A DNA stretch of 64,000 bases from Liolophura sinensis. Taxonomy: Eukaryota; Mollusca; Polyplacophora; Chitonida; Chitonidae. The stretch covers positions 35,945,187 through 36,009,186 of the forward strand of contig NC_088301.1 of assembly GCF_032854445.1 (NCBI RefSeq). The letters are read 5' to 3'. Position 1 is the stretch's first letter. Each line of letters begins with the position of its first letter. The notes beneath the pieces were generated by a model. That model ran no database searches, was not told where the DNA came from, and saw only the letters and a program-made list of their open reading frames with translations. Shown here in pieces: positions 22,501-32,110 of this stretch. Both the position numbers and the translations under genes were made by a program.

Positions 22501-25217
22501 TGTGCATTGGATTTCTAATGCTTTTTTATGTATTTGTTTATTTATTTGATTTGCGTTTTAAGTCATACTCAAGAATATATCACTTATATGACAGGGGTCA
22601 GTGTTACGATTACGAGGAAACCGAGCAGTGCCTAATGTTTCTAATTAATGCAACTAATTAAAGAAAATTACAAGGAGGGAGGACATGGCTCAGTGATAAA
22701 AGTGCAGATCTCTTACACATTAGGCACTGGAGGTGCGGGGTCACTTCAGCCTTGGAAATAAAAGGGAATTTATACCTGAAGCAGTTGATGTTTGTCAATT
22801 GATTGGAATAATTTTATGTGTATTGAAGACGACTTGTCTTCTACTTACATGATGAATAAGTGAACATCACATAGTGCTAAATTTCCTCCATAACTGGCCT
22901 AAGGTTATTGGTTTATCACAGGCAGTACAGTTTCCTCCATCCATAGGCATAAAACTGATCATTGAAAATTATGAATCCAGCATGTAATTGTTCACAAAGT
23001 GCAAATATTCAGAAGAAGAAAACTACCCAAATTCAACTTTTTGGCATGTGAAAGGATGCAATTTGTGCAACTTTTTGATTTTGGAGACAAATCTACATTG
23101 GTTGAGTTGGCCACTTTCTGATTATCACTAGAAGTAATGTGATTACCAGTTTAGGCAAAGTAATGCTTTCAGAATATAAATGAATAAACATCTTGCTAAC
23201 ATACTTAAAGTTTAAAGAACTACAGTATGCACGCTTTAGAAGGCTACCCATCAAGCATCATGACTTGGAACCTTAGGTCGTGTGATTGTATTCGGTTGAA
23301 ATTACCTCCCCTTAATGTGTTTCTTCAATTTTAGAACTTGAACAATTCTGTTGGCAAGCTGGAGACTACAGTGGAGAAACTGATGCATCTATATGTTGAA
23401 GAGAAGAATGTGATAATGAATTTGACCCATAATGTTCATGGAATTCTCAGATATGTTGACCGACTTTCAGGTCCTCAAAGTGAGTAAATTCTCAATGTAT
23501 AAACCTGTATGTCCAATCATCCAAGTCAATCTTGGGGTACATTTTTATTCTAGAGTTTTTGTAGTAATAGAATTACTGTATTTTACCCAAAGTGAAACTT
23601 TTTGCAGTCTGCACATTCTGCTTGATTCTCATTGAGCAATTTAAGATTTTGCTGTGAAATTTGATTAATCGTTTTGGAATGGTTATCAAAAATATCATTT
23701 TCAGGCCTTTATGTGCTTCTGAACGTAAATTTTTGCAGGCAACTCAGATTTAAACATGAGATTTTACACTCGAGTCAGCAGTTACCGCACTGCAATCATA
23801 AAGAGGGCATATCCTGTTTTGAGTCTTATCCCACATGTCATGATATGAACAGGACAAGAATCTTTTCCCTTTGTTAGAATATTAAGGTGTCATGTCAAAG
23901 GCATGAGCTAATGACTTCAATTTTGTGTCATTACATATTTACATATGTATTCATTCAAGTAGTAAAATCTGAATAAAGAGCAATCTTGACTTTTGTCATT
24001 ATTTGATGTTTGTATCTTTTTTTTTTTTTTTTGAGTGTGTAATTTTGTGTTTTATTTGCTTCAGATACTCTGAATAGTGATACCACAGAATCCAATACCA
24101 CACCTGCACCTCAGCTGGATACCCAGAGTAAGTAAGAAAACCATCACAAATCCTTCACATTTAAACAGTATAGCCAGTCATATGTCCCAGTGACATCACT
24201 CTTTGGTATGAAATGGTGATGTTCTTAGGCGCCAGCTGCACACGGGGAAGTAAATGTGGAGCTGTGTGTATCTGTAGGTATGGTTTTACTTAAATTATAC
24301 AGCAAGATTTTGGGAAAGCTAAAACAGTGCATGGGGGCCTCCGTGGCTCAGTCGGTTAGCGCGCTAGCGCAGCGTAGTGACCCAGAAGCCTCTCACCAAT
24401 GCGGTCGCTGTGAGTTCAAGACCAGCTCATGCTGGCTTCCTCTCCGGGCGTACGTGGGAAGGTCTGTCAGCAACCTGCGGATGGTCGTGGGTTTCCGCCA
24501 GGCTCTGCCCGGTTTCCACCCACCATAATGCTGGCCGCCGTCGTATAAGTGAAATATTCTTGAGTACGGCGTAAAACACCAATCAAAAAAAAAAAAAAAA
24601 AAAAAAAAAAACAGTGCATGAAAAGAAGAAAATCATACACTGTCTATGTTTCTTGTAATAAGTATTATTGATTGTACTGAATTAAGAGCTTAGTTTTCAT
24701 GTGACAACTTGAAACAGTTAACCTTTAACCAGGTTCAAACTTTGTAACCACTCTTGATCATGTATGCCTTTAACTCTTTAAGTACATATAAAAGAGTATG
24801 TTGTGGCTGAGTGATTTAGAACCTTGTCTTTCGATACTTGTCTTTTTTATATACTTCAATTGGATGGCCATTTGGATTGTGTTACATCCAAATACGTATG
24901 TTTGTTAGAGAAAATTTACCTTCGACCAGTATGACAGAGATCTGAACAACTGGCAAAGATTATTAGGCATTCATGATGGCCTGATGACTTCTATTTCCTC
25001 AGCCAGGAAACTGTATACTGTTGTATTAGTGAAAAATTTTTAGTATGCCATTAAAATCCAATCAAATAAACAAAAACTTTCAAATATAAAGTTATCAATC
25101 ACCTGATGTGTTAATTTTACATTTACAGCAACTGAAGGCATTTCTGAAACCACCAGGACCGAAAACCGCCGAGATACATCGAACTTAAAAGAAGAATTAC
25201 ATGAAATTTTTGAATAA
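13323..25217 (+). CDS. EFCAB14: EFCAB14 (KIAA0494) orthologue, type II membrane coiled-coil protein lacking the EF-hand tail
   Basis: Thirteen coding exons join in frame: 13323-13543, 16450-16598, 17680-17825, 18474-18566, 18847-18960, 19445-19534, 19908-20000, 21025-21135, 21415-21525, 22366-22461, 23335-23479, 24065-24127 and 25129-25217 (1521 nt, 506 residues plus stop; human about 495). Diagnostic matches to EFCAB14 recalled from memory are MKKRRELDAL (human MKKRKELNAL), LLACVVACAGLMWVHLELK (human ILAACVVACVGLVWMQVALK) and SGKQGLEEV (human SGEMGLNKV). The layout is a basic then acidic cytosolic tail (1-74), one membrane segment (about 82-106) and a long heptad-like ectodomain with ten N-X-S/T sequons. 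The family role is poorly known. Vertebrate members end in EF-hands; this model stops at NLKEELHEIFE, aligned with the first residues of that region. The ATG at 13395 is a likely alternative or main start. Confidence 0.9.
13588..14469. mobile_element. Foldback/MITE-like element with long inverted arms, in EFCAB14 intron 1
   Basis: The left end (from about 13588, GTTCAGTTAAATTAAAC) and the reverse complement of the right end (to about 14469) are clearly related over 130-250 bp. Both arms share CAACAATTTC, TTTACC(G/T)GCCTCAA and a GGCANTTTGCGNAANGAAGT word. No transposase is encoded between them. The element starts about 45 bp after EFCAB14 exon 1. A partial, inverted copy lies at 61040-61625. 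The arms have diverged, so the insertion is not recent, and the exact ends and target duplication are unclear. Confidence 0.75.
14527..14784 (+). mobile_element. 5'-truncated tRNA-derived SINE with 12-bp target-site duplication
   Basis: The SINE body at 14539-14772 matches the fuller copy at 24334-24607 from the CAGGAGTCTCTCACCA region to the tail (GTACGGCGTAAAACACCAAT followed by an AATAAA-rich end), but lacks the A box. It is flanked by AACACCATTTTG at 14527-14538 and 14773-14784, a perfect 12-bp duplication. That marks it as a retrotransposed copy that was 5'-truncated on insertion. Confidence 0.9.
14785..16449. other. Rest of EFCAB14 intron 1
   Basis: No exon is recognised. The 137-codon minus-strand frame at 15519-15932 is the longest chance frame here and has no domain or flanking splice sites. 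A short near-inverted pair lies around 14996-15015 and 15127-15145 (GGAAGCTCTCGCAAACTA and TAGTTTGCAAGAGCTTCC), which may mark the ends of a small, otherwise unrecognised palindromic insert. Confidence 0.45.
16450..16598 (+). CDS. EFCAB14: EFCAB14 exon 2 (cassette B, membrane segment)
   Basis: It is entered in phase 2 after TTATTTCAG and left in phase 1 at TCAG|GTACAC. It encodes RRGGSLCGTC, then a hydrophobic segment ending ACVVACAGLMW that is nearly the same as the vertebrate one, and then a charged helix (LELKTEIDTLRGRIQS). The basic residues on the N side and the glycosylation sites on the C side imply a signal-anchor with the C-terminus in the lumen or outside. Confidence 0.93.
16599..17679. 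other. EFCAB14 intron 2
   Basis: A+T-rich intron with no exon, repeat or structured motif that I recognise. It ends in the pyrimidine tract before the acceptor at 17679. Confidence 0.5.
17680..17825 (+). CDS. EFCAB14: EFCAB14 exon 3, first common ectodomain exon
   Basis: It starts in phase 1, so either cassette A (ending 11704) or cassette B (ending 16598) can join it. It ends in phase 0 at CAACAG|GTGAGT. It contains the conserved block YRSGKQGLEEVIKNLTTVSQ, comparable to vertebrate ESGEMGLNKVWINITEM, and two sequons (NKT, NLT). Confidence 0.92.
18474..18566 (+). CDS. EFCAB14: EFCAB14 exon 4, coiled coil
   Basis: A 93-nt exon, phase 0 at both ends, with acceptor TTTAAAG and donor AAA|GTGAGT. 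It encodes VKLLQTLLTEIKKKMG and then a short polar stretch. Confidence 0.85.
18847..18960 (+). CDS. EFCAB14: EFCAB14 exon 5, coiled coil
   Basis: A 114-nt phase-0 exon between GATAG and GAG|GTAAGT. It encodes a strongly heptad-like helix (DLETVKKQHAQLEDKTKK, then IQKLEDRVAQLE). Confidence 0.87.
19445..19534 (+). CDS. EFCAB14: EFCAB14 exon 6, linker
   Basis: A 90-nt phase-0 exon between TTTTTCAG and CTT|GTAAGT. It encodes a proline-containing break (MPSLPPTPAVAS) in the coiled coil, followed by a polar stretch (KEQTTELTL). Confidence 0.82.
19908..20000 (+). CDS. EFCAB14: EFCAB14 exon 7, coiled coil
   Basis: A 93-nt phase-0 exon between TTTATAG and GAG|GTTTGT, a weaker donor. It encodes QLEQMQKELQTTNASLYGE and then INVIRQELSNHE, with one sequon (NAS). 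Confidence 0.85.
20001..21024. other. EFCAB14 intron 7
   Basis: No exon or known repeat seen. Two T-runs lie at 20872-20904. The sequence at 20740-20790 resembles neighbouring intron sequence. Confidence 0.45.
21025..21135 (+). CDS. EFCAB14: EFCAB14 exon 8
   Basis: A 111-nt phase-0 exon between TTGCAG and ATG|GTAAGT. It encodes SQFEALESQSSKKPVS, a sequon (NTT) and a helix (MVNLRSELTTYIQSM). Confidence 0.86.
21415..21525 (+). CDS. EFCAB14: EFCAB14 exon 9, coiled coil
   Basis: A 111-nt phase-0 exon, the same length as exon 8, between CTCCAG and CAG|GTAATA. It encodes two sequons (NSS, NIS) and the helix DSVLDTIKDEVKN then VAVGSLEQQ. Confidence 0.88.
21702..22108. repeat. About three diverged tandem copies of a 115-170-bp unit in EFCAB14 intron 9
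   Basis: Shared words recur in order at about 21702-21869, 21870-21994 and 21995-22108: TTTCAT..., TGTCC(A/G)GGCT(G/A)TAAC, AGTTTTCATTT(T/G)TGGTGGA and GGTTGTCATGGTNACC. The middle copy lacks part of the unit. It reads like a diverged minisatellite or the tail of a repeat expanded in place. Confidence 0.72.
22366..22461 (+). CDS. EFCAB14: EFCAB14 exon 10
   Basis: A 96-nt phase-0 exon between GTTTCAG and CAA|GTAAGA. It encodes SADSVNMAKTLAVLHGHI, one sequon (NST) and a polar end. Confidence 0.87.
22530..22760. mobile_element. SINE fragments (minus-strand tail, then a tRNA-like head)
   Basis: 22530-22630 matches the reverse complement of the SINE tail (TTTGATTTGCGTTTTAAGTC, then ACTCAAGAATAT). 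22685-22745 has a tRNA-like head on the + strand (ATGGCTCAGTGATAAAAGTGC, then GGGGTCACTTC). The words AGTGCCTAATG and CATTAGGCACT form an 11-bp inverted pair linking the two parts. Both are old and incomplete. Confidence 0.6.
23050..23225 (+). repeat. Unclassified dispersed repeat, copy 1
   Basis: It shares GATGCAATTTGTGCAACTTT, TGATTTTGGAGACAA, CTACATTGGTTGAGTTGG and GAATAAACATCTTGC with copies at 38150-38320 and 49190-49385, and its 3' part with 45555-45615. All copies run in the same orientation. I see no coding potential, box A/B or inverted ends. Confidence 0.7.
23335..23479 (+). CDS. EFCAB14: EFCAB14 exon 11, coiled coil
   Basis: The exon enters in phase 0 after ATTTTAG and leaves in phase 1 at CTCAAA|GTGAGT. 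It encodes NLNNSVGKLETTVEKLMHLY and then EEKNVIMNLTHNVHGILRYV, with two sequons (NNS, NLT). Confidence 0.9.
24065..24127 (+). CDS. EFCAB14: EFCAB14 exon 12, Thr/Asn-rich linker
   Basis: A 63-nt phase-1 to phase-1 exon between GCTTCAG and CCAGA|GTAAGT. It encodes a disordered-looking linker (TLNSDTTESNTTPAPQLDTQ) with a sequon. Because it is symmetrical it could be skipped without a frameshift. Confidence 0.82.
24321..24620 (+). mobile_element. Full-length tRNA-derived SINE with 13-bp target-site duplication, EFCAB14 intron 12
   Basis: The SINE at 24334-24607 begins GGGGCCTCCGTGGCTCAG. It has an RNA polymerase III A box (TGGCTCAGTCGG, 24344-24355) and a B-box-like GTTCAAGACC near 24413-24422. 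A conserved central region (GCTGGCTTCCTCTCCGG, then GGTCTGTCAGCAACCTGCGG) and the common tail (GTACGGCGTAAAACACCAAT) follow, ending in a poly(A) run. AAAACAGTGCATG flanks it at 24321-24333 and 24608-24620. Intact boxes and a perfect duplication mark a recent insertion. It resembles molluscan SINEs of the V superfamily; the family name is unconfirmed. Confidence 0.95.
25005..25078 (+). mobile_element. Diverged SINE tail
   Basis: ACTGTTGTATTAGTGAAAAA, then TTTTAGTATGCC, then CCAATCAAATAAAC resembles the common tail (TCGTATAAGTGAAATATTCTTG, TACGGCGTAAA, CCAATCAAATAAA). It is old and lacks the head. Confidence 0.5.
25129..25217 (+). CDS. EFCAB14: EFCAB14 exon 13, terminal coding exon without EF-hands
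   Basis: It enters in phase 1 after TTTACAG and reads TTEGISETTRTENRRDTS, then NLKEELHEIFE and TAA (25215-25217). The NLKEELHEIFE stretch lines up with vertebrate STEDLQDLFRK, which leads straight into the first EF-hand, but here translation stops. I found no EF-hand loop (DxDxDG) in any frame between here and 27.5 kb. Confidence 0.85.
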
Positions 25218-27440
25218 TGCTTAATAGAGATGGTGGTGAATGTCGTGTACGGGTCTGAAAATCTCTATAAATTATCCCGCTTCTTCACATTTCCGCCATT
25301 CATGTGAACATTTCCAAAGTATAAATATATATTGTATTGTTTATCTGCTTTGACCTTGTTGCAGACTATAGTTAGTAAGCTTTACAAAATGTTATTCATT
25401 TGTTTGATGACTGTTAGGCACAGTGATCAGTGTGGGCAAACCCAGCTGTCAGTATCTTCATGTAGCTCTGTTGAAACCTTATCTTGATTTGGAAGTGCAT
25501 ATTGTTAAATTATGAAAAGAAATATTTTAAATTTTTGTATAAAGCTTACCTAGTATTGAGAGCTTAGGATAATGTTAATGTTTCATCTTTAGTCATCTTT
25601 AGTTTCATCCTGTCAATATGCAGGTTTTTTCTTTTCTTTGAGGCTTATGAGTAGGACTTGTACAAGATGGAATGTGTAATTGATATGTGATATGTTGCTT
25701 TAATAGACTGTTATGACAACCAATAATTATGTTATAGTGTAGATTATTTTCATACATCATGTTGCTAAATCTTGTTATATTGTTAACTTGGCTTGAATTC
25801 TTTGAAGAACAAAGTTTATAATATTTATGCCCTTTTTGCCCCATTGTTTTTGTGTATGTTCTTCTGTTGGTGTCAAAATTTGTAAGTGTTGCTCATTTTC
25901 ATGTCACATTGCAAGTCTATATTCAAAACACACTCTTTATTCAAAGACAGCCCTATTTTGGAAGGCACCTCCAGATTTGGTATTTGACTGTCAATGCACT
26001 GCCAGCTTGACCTGATAATAATAAAACTAAAAATTGGAGCAAAGTTACAAATGTATTTATGACGAATTCTAATGTTCTGGATTTACTGAATCATCTTTGT
26101 GTATGGAGCATTTCTGTTGGATAGTCCAATCCTTAAAAGAAGAAATTTGTTCTACTGTATGCACCTGTTCCAGCTCTAAGAAAACTAACAAATTTGTAAA
26201 ACTTGGTTTGATGGCTTGGGTCTTGTGCTCTTCAGGTAAAAATCTGTGTTCATGGAATTTGTTGTATATCTCTGTTGGCCATTACAAATGTGCACTCGTG
26301 CTTGTGAACTGCAGGTGGCCTTCAAAGATAAGTTTGTGTAACTATTACCCTGTGTGCCAGTGCTGGGGGAAAAGCCTGAATGGTGCTCATAGAATTATGA
26401 CGAAGAAATAAGTAGATGTGCCATCGTTCTGCAACAGCTTTATTCCAGATTATTCAGTCACTAGTATAAAATTTAACAAAAAGTAAAATGCAGCATTTTT
26501 CTGAAATAATTATGATTTTTCAAATGAACATGAAGTCTCTTTTTATTTTTATTTTTTCATTTCCATTTCCATTTGTGAATCTGCTGCAATGTGCAGATTG
26601 TAAGTTTTGTATTTTAAGTAATGGTACTATAAAAAATTGGATAAATGAGCTAATATGTATACTGTATATTAAGCTAGCCACATTGTGAATTTGTATTGTA
26701 ATACTGCATTTACCTGTACAAAGCCTGTTAGCTAGATGTATTGTCATGTTCAAATCCAATTGACTTTTTTCCCTACTGTATTAATAACTGTTCTTTTGTT
26801 TAATTTGTGTTCAGCTGCAGGTATTTGTTTGTAATCACATTTTGTCTGTACATTCAGTTGGCTTGAATAGTCAGTTTGTCTATCTTCAATTTGTCAGTAT
26901 TTTCAATCTGTAATGTCAGTTTCTGAAGAAGTCCCTATTTCTTTCCTTATATTTTAAATGAGATTTTTATGAATGCTTTGAACTTATGTTCATTTTAGGT
27001 ACTATGATAACTTTACTACTGCACATGGGTTGATATGTAGAATGATTGCAGAAAGAGACGTATGTTATGTACCAGGTATAAAACCATTAGGAGACATTTG
27101 GTTTCTCCACTGACTTAAATAGTAGATCTGATAGTTTCCATAATTTATTTGATATTATGAAATAATGTGCAGTAGCTTAAGACATAATAAAGGAAGAATG
27201 TGTGTGCAATTCTTATAATGATAGATCTATTTGACTTCAGATTATCCTGATTCATAATTTAGAAACCATTGTTATGGTGTGAAAAGTAGAGTATCATGTT
27301 AAATCTTAGATAATCTTAGATAATTAGATATTGGTTTGTTTTCACTCCATCATTGACTCTTGGCACAAGATTTCTTTTTCAAATACTTTAAATATTTTGC
27401 CTATCACAAAGCAATAAAATTGTTAAAAGCTTTCTCAACC
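25218..27440 (+). other. Probable EFCAB14 3' UTR
   Basis: T-rich sequence with no coding exon follows the stop. Poly(A)-signal words AATAAA lie at 26020-26025, 27186-27191 and 27413-27418. The last of these is followed by a change of composition, so a long UTR ending near 27.44 kb is the likeliest, with earlier sites as alternatives. Confidence 0.55.
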
Positions 27441-30400
27441 ATCACAAAAGTATGGAAGTTGCATATTTTAATAGTTTATTTCAAACGTTTATTTCGGAAG
27501 TAGAAACTCTGAATCTTTAAAATAGCACCAAAAATGACCTGAACCATGTGTAAATAATGTAGATAGATTGAAAGTGTACTGTGCTTTGAACCATATCCCA
27601 CGAGAATGTACATACGTAGTCTCAGCATTGTGTACATAAGCAGACTGAATCCAGTAACACAGGTGTGACTACGCCAAAAAAAAAAAATAAATAAATGAAA
27701 AACCGTAAGTGTCGAAATAATAAGTGAATGCTAAGCAGCATGGCTTGTCATGCTTGATGTATATGTACGAACACTACCTGGCCCGAAGCTCAAAAAAAAT
27801 ATCAATATTGCACGTCCCAAAATAAGTAATCGGTCAGTGTTCTAGAACTCCTAGCGACGTCTCATGTTATACAATATCAACACTGGATGTAAAATGTTAT
27901 TACATATCATTGCTGTGATAAAGAATTAAACACCAATTGAATTATATTTCTTGTTGGTCTTTGTTTTATTTACTGTTGTTGTAGGTTGCTTGCCATCACA
28001 TGTTTCAGGATATACTACATGTTATGTGAACACGTAGCGCGCCTATTGGTGACGGAGGTACCTACATGTATATAACTCGCTCGACACGTGTACAGTATAT
28101 TCTAGGTTCGGACTTTAAGAAGTTTACAACGCACCAGCACATTTCAAATCCAACACCATCTGGCTCGGCTACAGTCATGTGTTTGGAGGATTGACGGTTC
28201 TATGTGCATTTTACTTACGGTATACATATCCGACTGTACCGCCGCTTATACGTAAAACGTATACATATATATATTGCTGACTGCATAAAGACATTGGCAT
28301 GTTTCCATTTTCTAACAGCAATTAGAAGAGAATATTAATTTTCACGTTCACAAACGACGCTCGCATGATATTTTATGATAGGTAATTATTTGGGCTATTC
28401 TACAATAAAAAGATAAGTGGAAGCTTCATGTTGGATTGTCTTGTTTTGGTCAGAATTATGGCGATGGTTCTACGTACACATTACGAAAGTAGTTTTCTGT
28501 CCGTCAGTCATCGGATTATCTTATGTCAATCTGTTAAAACGGTATTAATTATGTGATGAAAGTCATAATGTGCAGAATTTGAAATTCGATATATGCGACC
28601 TGAATGTTGTGATAAACTATTCTTAATAATGGAAACCGATTTATGCAGTTATATATAAAACTGTATATATATGAAGTACAAATTAAGGCTTTGATGTAGA
28701 GACATACATGTTCTCGCCTGAGACCAAGTTCTTGATATACTTTTCCTTTACACACACACATACATGTTTAAGTCTGGTTTGTCACATATCATGTGTATAT
28801 ATATATCTCTGCGTAAACCATACTAAAATATAGCACTGTAAGCAATACACTCGGGCATACACATGGATCACGAAGCCTGCATATAACCCAGACATCGCCA
28901 TTTACGAAAAAAAGGTTCTACAGAAGAAATTGGATTTACCTTTTAAACCCGTGCAAATGATCATGTAGCTTTAAATTCAATTTACTATAATGTAGTAAAT
29001 TAAAGGTTACATGGTCATAAGCTATATGTTTCTATTTAAGGCTTTGACATGTGTATAATACGGAGGAAATTCAATGCCTTATACACATGCTCATGCACGA
29101 CGAAGATGAAGATTCTTGTATCTTTTACTGTATATATACTGTATTTTTGCAATTTGGAATGCGAAGTAAGAAAACTCATCACCTCATGAGAATCCATTAC
29201 TGATGTCTATACTGATATATATATACATGTATATATATATATATATCAAACATATGTAGAGCTTTGAATACGAAGAGACAAAGTTCTTTTCCCTAACATT
29301 AGTTGTGGTATACAGAGTTGTGACTCAGGCTACAGCAACATGAATCCTTTTGATACACTGTCCATTTGTGTGTTTGCTTTTTTCAAACACTTAACCTATC
29401 CGGCGTTAAATGTGTTTGTAGTTAGATGGGTGGCAGTATGTAGTTAATTTCTCGTCATGGTTTCGAACCCAAGTTGTGCATCCATGCATGGCCACAAAAC
29501 TTATTCAAGGCTACATGAAGGTGCTACCATTGTTCCAGTATAGTGCAGGACGAAAAGCACCGATCTCACGGCACAGAATGAATTGCGCAGCGTTGTGATT
29601 CAGAATTGTTCGTGAGGGTCATCGAATCACCATTGAAACACCTGCGGCCGTCACTTAGCACGCTGCCATTAGATGTCACATCCGTTCTCGAGATGACGTA
29701 ACGGCTTGTAAAATTCACATCATTCCTGTACAAAGTAAACAAACACTTGTCAGATGAAATACAGCCACTTTCTTTTTATCGCTGCCTAAAACCCACATTA
29801 TACGACGACACAAAGATGGGGTTTATCTTCCAATTAAAAGGCTATACCTATACTATACATCAGTGTTGAACTCTTCTGTGTAATAGTTATTATGTCATTA
29901 ATTTCTGCTATATTTACCTTAAGTGTATTACAAAGAGAATAATATAGCTCCAAAACGTAGTTCCTGAAACACACACATATACAGAGGATTATGTGGCCTA
30001 ATAAACAGCGATTGATACTGCTCCATGACGTACATACTGTAGTATAGGATTTTATATTTCGTAAATCCTTTTCTTTCCGCCGCCCAAGATTTACTGCATT
30101 CAGATAATTCAAAAAAATATGATATTTATATAATTCTTGCTATATAGTTCACAACACTTTAATATGTTCTAACCATTGAAAGTCACACATGCAAAACATC
30201 ATGCTATGAAGCAAGAAAACGTGTAAAAGTATCGCAGTTATGCTTTTATTGCAACTGATATAAGCACAGTGGTGAGATTAAAACTGCGCTATATATACAA
30301 ACATGTCCAGCAAACCATGACTTCAGGATGATATACACAAGCAATTATGGTCTGATAAGCAGATAACAAATAAATTCTTTGATGTATATTTGACTGCCAT

Positions 30401-30685
30401 TTTAGGCGTATCCCGCAGACACACTCTTTTTTTGTAACATAATTTCTACATGAATGTTCAGCATGCATACATGTTTTAATGTTCGGAAACTATATAGCAA
30501 ATTTAGGCTGTTCCTTTGTTTTGACAGAACAATGCGGAATTTGGAGATATACGCTGGTATAAAGGACAAACGTATCCAGGCAAACATGATGGACTTTAAA
30601 TACAACTAAATATGCTTTCTTTTGAAAAATCAAAAAGCTTAATTGTAGTATTAAGTCTTAAAACAGGAAGCCTTGCACTGTGGGG
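27441..30685. other. Intergenic, A+T-rich
   Basis: No exon is recognised on either strand. It includes a short (TA)n run at 29215-29247, a poly(A)/AATAAATAAAT stretch at 27677-27697 that may be an old SINE tail, and a less A+T-rich patch at about 29570-29760. That patch contains GATGACGTAA (CRE-like) and GTAAACAAACA (forkhead-like). Confidence 0.4.
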
Positions 30686-31085
30686 ACAAAACGTTAAGTC
30701 ATGTACCTCAGAAGGTCAGGCGGCCAATGTGACCTTTGACACCAGATGGTCCAAGGAGGTCATTTCCACTTGAGAGGTCAGGACTTCCTTGATCGTGCAT
30801 TGAGACACAGTACAGTCTTTCACCTGAAGACCGGGAAGTTGCCATCGCCACTAATCGACCGGAAATTATATTCTTTAAAGTCTTCACGGAAGGTGCAAAA
30901 ATTTTACGGTCTCTTGAGCACCAGATGCAGATTGGAGATAAATGATCCCGACATCGAGGAAGGCGCACTTTCATCTATTGTTTCATTACAGGATCGGCAG
31001 ATCGTTCAGCGTGAAAGGAGCCCCCATTATGCCCAATCTCAACACGTCTAATGCACTGCCCACATTAAACTTTGACTAAATTGTG
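30686..31085. promoter_or_regulatory. Candidate regulatory island upstream of RNF220
   Basis: This 400-bp block is clearly less A+T-rich and more complex than the kilobases around it. It contains TGACCTTTGACAC at 30730-30742, close to a DR1 nuclear-receptor site. Open frames on both strands are about 90-100 codons but overlap and show no domain, which fits constrained non-coding DNA or chance. Confidence 0.28.
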
Positions 31086-31990
31086 AATAGTAATTAGGAG
31101 TCACGTCTTCAGTCACAACTCAACACCAGCTAGATGTACAATGGTGCTGATTTTGATGGCCAGGCTTTCAAGTAATATAGTTTCCCGATGCTCATTCAGC
31201 TAACGTTATCACTTCGAAAGACGCTAGTACACGCAGTTTTACTGTCCACCATACTTTCATTCTAACTACACTATATTTTTATTTCTCAAAAAAAAATTGA
31301 TAAACTGAAACCATTTTAAAATGTATTTGCAAACGAGGCTTGCATAAAAAGAATGACACATAAATGACTTGTATATATCATTAGTTGAATATGCTGTCAA
31401 CAGTTTAAGAATAATTCACCTTAGATGTCGTAAACATATATGGCTTAAATCATTCATAAACTGTATTATGGCCAACAAGCAGAGATCTACTATAGTTTAG
31501 AGCACAAACTTGTGCATATACATTCTCTAAGTAGGATAAATTTACACCTATTTATCAATATACCGATATTACCATGTTCAAAGGTGTATAGTATATTTCA
31601 AAGACCCTGTCGCCACCATGCTCACTGCTGTGTGGTTCTGATCTATACTCATACCCCTATGGCATGCTGGCTCTTAAAAACCATTTTGTCCTTGTCTGTA
31701 ACGATATATGTCTATGTCATGCACATGCCCATTTCTACAGTATCGGACTATACTCAAACAATTGTCACGTTCACCCTTGAAAACAGGGTCAATATAATTA
31801 TGCCTATATATATATATGTATATACCATGTTTCGCTTTTGACAAAACTATATTTTTATATATGAATTAAGGAATGATGCATTGCAACATAATGGAGAAAA
31901 GCATAAATGTATGTACATGGATGTCTTTTGGAAACATTTATGATAAAATGATTTCTTTAAATAATTATGTAACATTATATTATAATGACG
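31086..31990. other. Intergenic, A+T-rich
   Basis: Nothing recognised. The 109-codon frame at 31512-31841 is low-complexity in part (TATATATATGTATAT near its end) and has no domain. Confidence 0.4.
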
Positions 31991-32110
31991 CGTGCCGTGG
32001 CCGTGGAATAGTAGTTAAGGTGTTTCCCTTTCATGTGTTATAAGCCACACGCGGTGCGGGTTCAATCTACAGGGAATCAGCAGATTCCCCAACTTTCACT
32101 GTTTATGGAG
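31991..32110 (+). mobile_element. tRNA-derived SINE head (old)
   Basis: GTGCCGTGGCCGTGGAATAG, then GTTAAGGTG (A-box-like), then a B box GGGTTCAATCTAC at 32058-32070. No acceptor stem can be closed around it, so it is a SINE head and not a tRNA gene. The common SINE tail is not visible downstream. Confidence 0.55.

Noticed and set aside
24334-24425. Possible tRNA gene at a SINE head
   Set aside because: It continues into the SINE body and poly(A), and is flanked by a target-site duplication.
24256-24574. Two + strand open frames of 65-90 codons
   Set aside because: They lie on the SINE at 24334-24607; similar frames occur on the other SINE copies.
30708-31051. Overlapping 88- and 101-codon frames on opposite strands
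   Set aside because: No domain on either strand and no codon pattern favouring one; more likely a non-coding island.
31991-32110. Possible tRNA gene
   Set aside because: A and B boxes are present but no acceptor stem closes; it is a SINE-type head.
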